NCBI GenBank assembly: GCA_963739625.1
Contig: CAVUAU010000012.1
Location: 1 to 64,000 of the forward strand
DNA length: 64,000 bases
Source of the DNA: Salinimicrobium sp963739625
GTDB taxonomy: Bacteria; Bacteroidota; Bacteroidia; Flavobacteriales; Flavobacteriaceae
Direction: 5' to 3'
A program made the position numbers and the translations under genes. How positions within the stretch are numbered: the stretch's first letter is position 1; every line of letters begins with the position of its first letter. Below are positions 58,579 through 64,000 of the stretch, in pieces. The notes beneath the pieces are model-generated. The model was not told where the DNA came from. It searched no databases and was given only the letters and a program-made list of their open reading frames with translations.

Positions 58579-59284
58579 TTATTCCGAAAATAACCTTTTT
58601 GAGACCTCACCTGTAGCCAGGTCGTGATAGTAAAATTCAATTTGGCCTTTCCAGACAAACGATCTGGGAAATACTTCTGGTCTTCACAAACCCACGATCC
58701 ATAATAACGTCCATGTTCTTATCACCAATTCCTGCGGAAAAATGAAACTTTAGATAATCTTCAGCTTTTAAGTCCTTTTTTCTTCGGAAGTTTTCAAACC
58801 ACTCCTCCCGCAGCTGCTTCATCTCTTCGGAATATAAGGGCGAAGAAGACCAGATGTGCGGCTGAAGCGGCAGTTCTTTAAAATGGCTTTTTTCATCATC
58901 CCAAACCAGTTCGAAGAACTTCAGCCCCTGCTGCCAGTCTGCAGCTACAATGGTAAAAGGTTCTACCCCTGAAAAATCATATTTTTCAACCTCTTTCCGA
59001 AAATCTTCCGCAGCCAGAAGATGCTTCACTACAAGACCACGGCTTAACCGGTAAGGCGGTTTCCGAAAGTGCTTTTTAAAGCCCCCGTTCAGCAGGCAAA
59101 TCACACGTTTTCTGTCACTCACACCCAACCAGGTACCGCCGGCAACAACGTCTTTCGGAAACAGCATTTTTCGTCCCTCCTCAGTATAAAAGTCGGGCGA
59201 AAGGGTTTCTCTACCCGGCGCTTCGTCGCGATTTGAGGTCAAAACAAAACCATCTTGAAGAGGAGAAATTGTTACGGTGCACAT
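58579..59284 (-). CDS. NRDE / TANGO2 family protein, interrupted near the C-terminus
   Basis: A cytoplasmic protein of the Ntn-hydrolase-like NRDE family, about 235 residues when joined. The N-terminus is CTVTISPLQDGFVLTSNRDEAPGRETL, with the family-defining NRDE and a Cys exposed at residue 2 as in Ntn hydrolases. The frame ends early at 58637 (VCLERPN). One base fewer near 58651-58657 continues WKGQIEFYYHDLATGEVSKRLFSE to a TAA at 58579-58581, the usual C-terminus. Eukaryotic TANGO2 is linked to haem or lipid handling; the bacterial role is open. Confidence 0.85.
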
Positions 59285-59425
59285 ATTATGAAAATGATAA
59301 GAAATAAGGTGTTATTCCCGAAATATTATTTAAAGTTCAGGAAAAGTTAGGGGATCCAAAATACTTTTAATTTATTGTACCTTTACAAGCATTAGTTTTA
59401 ATTTCAAAAAATAAACAAAATAACT

Positions 59426-61055
59426 ATGGGAAAAGGTGTTTTTCAGGTTCCAACAGCTATAAATGAGCCGGTGAAATCTTATGCCCCGGGAACTCCGGAA
59501 CGGGAGGCCGTTTTAAAGGCTTACAAAGAATTATATAACTCAAAAATTGAAGTTCCGCTTTATATTGGTAGCGAAGAGGTAAAGACAGGCGATACCGCCT
59601 CCTATGAACCCTCCTCATGACCATCAACATCAACTTGGAGTGTATCATAAAGCTTCCAAAGAGCATGTCGAAAAAGCGATAAAGTCGGCACTGGAGGCAC
59701 GTGAAAAATGGGCAAATCTTGAATGGGAACAGCGCGCAGCAGTATTCTTAAAAGCTGCAGAACTTATTGCCGGGCCATACAGGTATAAGATCAATGCTGC
59801 TACGATGATTGGGCAGTCCAAGAATATTTTCCAGGCCGAGATCGATTCTGCCTGTGAGTTGATCGATTTCCTTAGATTCAACGTAGAATATATGAGCCGT
59901 ATTTATGAGGAGCAACCAGAATCTTCGGCAGAAGCCTGGAACAGGTTAGAGTACCGTCCTTTGGAAGGTTTTGTATATGCCGTTACTCCTTTCAATTTCA
60001 CAGCGATTGCAGGAAACCTGCCTTCTGCCCCGGCTTTGATGGGTAACGTGGCAGTTTGGAAGCCGAGTGATTCACAGGTGTATTCTGCACAGGTAATTAT
60101 GGAGGTTTTCAAGGAAGCAGGTCTGCCAGACGGCGTGATCAATATGGTCATGGGAGATCCAAAAATGATCTCTGACACCATTCTTGAAAATGCCGATTTT
60201 GCCGGACTTCATTTTACCGGAAGCACCACCGTCTTCAAAAACCTTTGGCAACAAATTGGAAACAACATCCACAAGTACAAATCTTATCCAAGGATCGTAG
60301 GAGAAACCGGTGGAAAAGATTTCATCATCGCCCATCCAAGTGCGAGACCAAAACAAGTGGCCACCGCAATTTCTCGTGGAGCTTTCGAATTCCAGGGACA
60401 AAAATGTAGTGCCGCCTCAAGGGTGTATATTCCAAAGAGCATGTGGGAAGAAGTGAAAAATTACGTGGTGGAAGATTTGAAATCTTTCAAAATGGGATCT
60501 CCCGAGGATATGAGCAACTTCATTACAGCGGTGATCCACGAGGCTTCTTTTGACAAACTCGCGAAATTCATCGATGCTGCAAAAGAAGATAAGGACGCAG
60601 AGATCGTGGTTGGCGGAAACTATGACAAATCTAAAGGCTGGTTTATCGAGCCCACTGTGATACTGACAGATAATCCACGGTACAGCACCATGTGTACAGA
60701 ACTTTTTGGCCCTGTAGTTACTGTTTACCTTTATGAGGATGATAAGTGGAGCGAAACTCTGAAGGAGATTGATACCGCTACTGATTATGCGCTTACCGGG
60801 GCCATTTTCTCTCAAGATCGCTATGCTGCAGCCGAAGCCACAAAAGCTTTACAAAACGCAGCCGGTAATTTCTATATCAACGACAAACCCACAGGTGCAG
60901 TAGTTGGGCAGCAGCCATTCGGCGGTGCCAGAGGCAGCGGAACAAATGACAAGGCAGGTTCTATCCTGAACCTCTATCGTTGGATCTCTCCGAGAACCAT
61001 AAAGGAAACCTTTGTGAGTGCAACAGATTATAGATACCCGTTTTTAGGGGAATAA
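59426..61055 (+). CDS. pruA: L-glutamate gamma-semialdehyde dehydrogenase, interrupted by one frameshift
   Basis: Oxidises pyrroline-5-carboxylate/glutamate semialdehyde to glutamate in proline breakdown. About 542 residues when joined. The first part (MGKGVFQVPTAINEPVKSYAPGTPERE...GDTASYEP) breaks at a CCC run (59609-59611); one base fewer continues PHDHQHQLGVYHKASKEHV and the aldehyde dehydrogenase core: AVTPFNFTAIAGNLPSAPALMGN, GETGGKDFIIAHPSA (catalytic Glu) and AFEFQGQKCSAASRVYIP (catalytic Cys). The end is IKETFVSATDYRYPFLGE. It matches the single-domain PruA of Bacteroidota (no fused proline dehydrogenase). The break is probably a sequence error. Confidence 0.94.
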
Positions 61056-61078
61056 AATTTCTTAACATTTTTTCTAAA

Positions 61079-61108
61079 CAAACCGCCTCTCCGGCGGTTT
61101 TTTTTTGT
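61079..61108 (+). terminator. Rho-independent terminator of pruA
   Basis: AAACCGCC pairs with GGCGGTTT around a 5-base loop, followed by T9. About 25 bp behind the pruA stop. Confidence 0.9.
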
Positions 61109-61374
61109 AGGAATAACCTGATAATTTCATTATTTCTTAATTCTTTCCCAACAAAGCTAGCAGTTGATCCGATTTTTTGGCAATATTTTTCTTACATCTA
61201 TTAAGTTAATTTATATTAAAAAAACTATAATACTGGTTATTAGTCGGTTATACACTTGCTTTTACCGATAATAAAAAAAAATACCATAAAATAGCTGTAA
61301 ATTAGGCTGTTAAATGTCTCCATAACCAGAGCATTAAAACTCCCCCCTACGCTTAATTATTAAACCAGCTGATT
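61109..61374. other. AT-rich region upstream of the surface-protein gene
   Basis: Very AT-rich, with no open gene and no exact TAnnTTTG box (TATTTTTC near 61182-61189 is the closest). It carries a pyrimidine run CTCCCCCCTAC about 40 bp before the ATG. The regulation of the next gene is therefore unclear. Confidence 0.5.
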
Positions 61375-64000
61375 ATGGTTAAAAAACTACTTCTAAAAGT
61401 TGCGATTCTTTGGCTCTTTACCTTAAGTGGTGTGGTGGGGTATGGGCAGTGTCCAACTTCGGTATCTCTATCTGTTAATCCAGGCAATACTATTTGCGAA
61501 GGTACTAATGTAACATATACCGCTACCCCCAATAGCGGCACTGCAACTACATATTTTTATCAATGGAAAATCAATGGTGTAAACCAGGGTGGTCCAACAA
61601 CCAACAAAACCTTTTCCTCTTCCACATTGACCAACGGTCAAACAGTTTCTGTAACTGTTACGGAAGCTGATGGAGTAAGCTGCTCTATCACAAATAATGG
61701 AAGTCCTATCACCGTTAATGCTACCCGGACACCAACCGTTAATATCACTGTGCCATCAGGCCCGAATTGTATAGGAAACTTAAAACTTACTGCCACGAAT
61801 ACCAATGCCGGCACAAGTCCGACTTATGAATGGTACGTAGACGGTAATTTGGAACAATCATCCTCTTCTAAAGATTTCACCTACAATTATTCTACCGCCA
61901 AAAATTATTCCGTTAAAGTAATTTTGAACAGTAGTTATATATGTCCGAACCCTTCTTCTGTTGAGGTAACAAAAACAGTTATAATCACACCTAATGCGAC
62001 CATCTCTACTTCTAATACTGATTTAAACGGAGTATGTTTAAACCAATCCATAACTCCTATTGTTTATACTACAGGAGGCAGTGCGACAGGGGCTTCAGTA
62101 ACAGGACTTCCTCCAGGAATTACCGGATCCTACAATAGCGGCACTTTTACAATTAGTGGAAATCCAACTTCAGACGGAACCTTCAATTATAATGTAACTA
62201 CTCAAGGCCCCTGTGGGAATGTATCTCAAGGCGGAACAATAGAAGTGGTCAAGGACGCAACTATATCATTAAGCTCAGGAAGTAATGATCAGGTTGTTTG
62301 TCAAGGTGAAAATATTGAAAACATTATATACTCCATTGGAGAAACTGGTAGCAATGCTTCTGTAACCGGATTACCTGCCGATTTAACTACTAGCTATTCC
62401 GGTGGGATTTTTACTATTAGCGGATCTTCTACCCAAACAGGTACTTATAATTATTCAATAAAGGCTACTGGAACTTGTGGAGAATCAGAAGCATTAAACG
62501 GGAGCATAACAATTGATGAAAAATTGGTTCCCTCAGTATCAATTTCTTCTTCTGATTCTGACAATATTATTTGCGAAGGCACTTCTGTAACTTTTACGGC
62601 TACCCCTTTGAACGGAGGAACAAATCCAACTTATCAATGGAAAGTTGGAAATACAGATGCGGGTTCAAATAGTAATACTTTCACAACCACTGCTCTGGAA
62701 GATGGTGAATCAGTTACCGTTGTAATGACCTCCAGCGAAACCTGTTTAACCGCACCAACCGCAACAAGCAACGAGATAATCACCGATGTTAATCCTAACC
62801 TTACTCCGGAAGTCACTATTGAAGTTACTGATAGTGATATCTGCCCCAATGATGAAGTAACTTTCACTGCTACTCCAGTTAATGCTGGTTCTTCGCCTTC
62901 TTATCAATGGAAAGTTAATGGAAATAATGTAGGATCAAACAGCCCAACATTTGTTACTTCAAATATTCAGGATGGGCAAAATGTTTCAGTAATTTTAACG
63001 TCTAATGAAACTTGTTTGGCTGACAATGATGTAGAAAGTAATGTTATAACAATCGAGGTATTTCCTCCTGCTCCTGCAACTCCGGGCGCTATATCCGGTG
63101 AAACGGAAGTTTGTTCCTCGAGAACCGCTTTGGTTTATTCAGTGCTGGCGGTGGAAAATGCTACCAGCTATTCCTGGACTCTCCCACCTGGCTGGACTAT
63201 GAATCCTGCTAACCAGACTTCAAATAGTATAACAGTGGACGCGGGAGGATCAGGCACCGGAAATATCTCTGTTGTTGCATCGAACAGTTGTGGAAACAGT
63301 TCCACGACAAGTACAATGGCTGTGACTACGGTAGATGGCGTGCCCCCCCATCCCGGAACTATAACTTCAAACCTTTGGTGGAAAATGATATATCTCCCCC
63401 ATATCTGTAACTTTTTAGCGTTGCAGGCAGTGGCCCCCACAAATGGAAAGTTCCACCGGGATGGGAGATAATAAGCGGAGCTGGGACCAATAGTATTGAT
63501 GTAAACATTACCAATGCCGCTACAAGTGGCACCAGGGAAGTTTCGGTCATTGCTCAAAATATTTGTGGTGACAGCTCTCCTTCTGTCTACGGAAATATTG
63601 AAATAAACAATCATATCATCGCAGATTTCGGTGAAGATCAAACCATTTGCGGCACCAAAATTTGATTAAACTTACCGGAACCAGGAGCTTTGGAAATGCT
63701 ACACTTGATGTGACTTTTTCCACTACCGGTACAGGAACTTTTTCCGGATCCACTACGGGAGGAAGTAATAAAAATGGTTCATTTACCGTAAACTACACAC
63801 CCAGTGCTACAGATAAAGCTTCAGGACAGGTTGAGTTAACCATGACAGTTCCCGAACCCAAAAAACTGGATAATACAGGTAATGATTGTGGATCATCCAG
63901 TGCTTCAATAATTTTAAACATCATAAAAGATGCCTCCATTTCTGCCCCATCAAATAAAGATCAAAGCGTTTGTATCAATAACCCAATTACCGATATAGCT
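61375..64000 (+). CDS. Large Ig/PKD-repeat surface protein, frameshifted and 3'-truncated by window edge
   Basis: An exported protein of more than 870 residues; the end lies outside the window. A signal peptide (MVKKLLLKVAILWLFTLSGVVGYGQ) precedes repeats. One type has ICEGT.V.FTATP...PTYQWKV...DG..V.V.MTS..TC (three clear copies, about 40-115, 400-470 and 485-560); another has VC.....I..I.YT.GG....V.GLP.G....Y..GTFTISG (two clear copies). PKD-like segments follow. The frame is lost about 63370-63470 and again near 63655 (an AAAA run), with clear continuation in other frames: GWEIISGAGTNSIDVNITNA..., then LIKLTGTRSFGNATLDV... to the edge. T9SS export is likely but the sorting domain is outside. 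Codons look more AT-rich than neighbours. Confidence 0.85.

Overview
The window is a stretch of chromosome from a member of the Bacteroidota, most likely a marine-type Flavobacteriaceae (Gramella / Salegentibacter-like; genus inferred, not proven). The pointers are type IX secretion (T9SS) parts (a PorP/SprF-like protein next to a protein with a type B sorting domain, and a T9SS plug protein), a complete Na+-translocating NADH:quinone reductase operon, a short archaeal-type ProRS, fused SecDF, many lipoproteins, and Bacteroidota promoters (TTG, then TAnnTTTG) in place of E. coli-like ones. There are no rRNA genes, phage, insertion sequences or CRISPR.

Layout. 1-3.1 kb: end of an RND efflux permease, then a response regulator and histidine kinase pair and a PepSY-like lipoprotein. 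3.8-7.8 kb: SprF-like protein, its probable T9SS cargo, and a TauE/SafE permease. 7.9-10 kb (minus): proS, two identical tRNA-Glu genes, rpsT. 10-16.6 kb (plus): tyrosine/glycine-rich lipoprotein, OmpP1/FadL porin, folE, cysS, yidD, lgt, DUF192. 16.7-24 kb (minus): secDF, mdh, an outer-membrane protein, gyrB. 24.4-33.4 kb: DUF2911 protein, queE, two peptidoglycan carboxypeptidases, a HerA-like ATPase, rluF-type pseudouridine synthase and small genes. 33.4-38.1 kb (minus): folD, a four-helix-bundle gene between repeats, ffh, argS. 38.6-39.2 kb: a 122-bp tandem array grown from the terminator of a tRNA-Gly gene. 39.2-47.6 kb: GNAT, clpP paralogue, two L,D-transpeptidases, gpmI, thioredoxin-like, HAD hydrolase, map, methyltransferase. 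48-55.5 kb (minus): apbE, a small unknown gene, nqrF-E-D-C-B-A. 55.6-64 kb: T9SS plug, DUF3667, apaG, NRDE/TANGO2, pruA and the start of a large Ig/PKD-repeat surface protein that runs off the window.

The genes combine into a few themes: envelope building and secretion (SecDF, YidD, Lgt, Ffh, T9SS parts, L,D-transpeptidases, carboxypeptidases), translation (ProRS, CysRS, ArgRS, tRNAs, S20, RluF, Map) and Na+-based respiration (NQR plus the ApbE flavin transferase that NqrB and NqrC need).

Two things stand out. First, at least eleven reading-frame breaks fall in otherwise well-conserved genes, including argS, nqrA and pruA, mostly one-base changes in short homopolymers. This looks like base-level sequence error rather than decay, so broken genes are annotated as whole genes here. 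Second, there is non-coding structure that gene annotation does not explain: a dispersed 17-bp palindrome (core AAAAATGNCATTTTT) mostly just behind stop codons, start codons four bases after a promoter -7 box, and the tRNA-linked tandem array.
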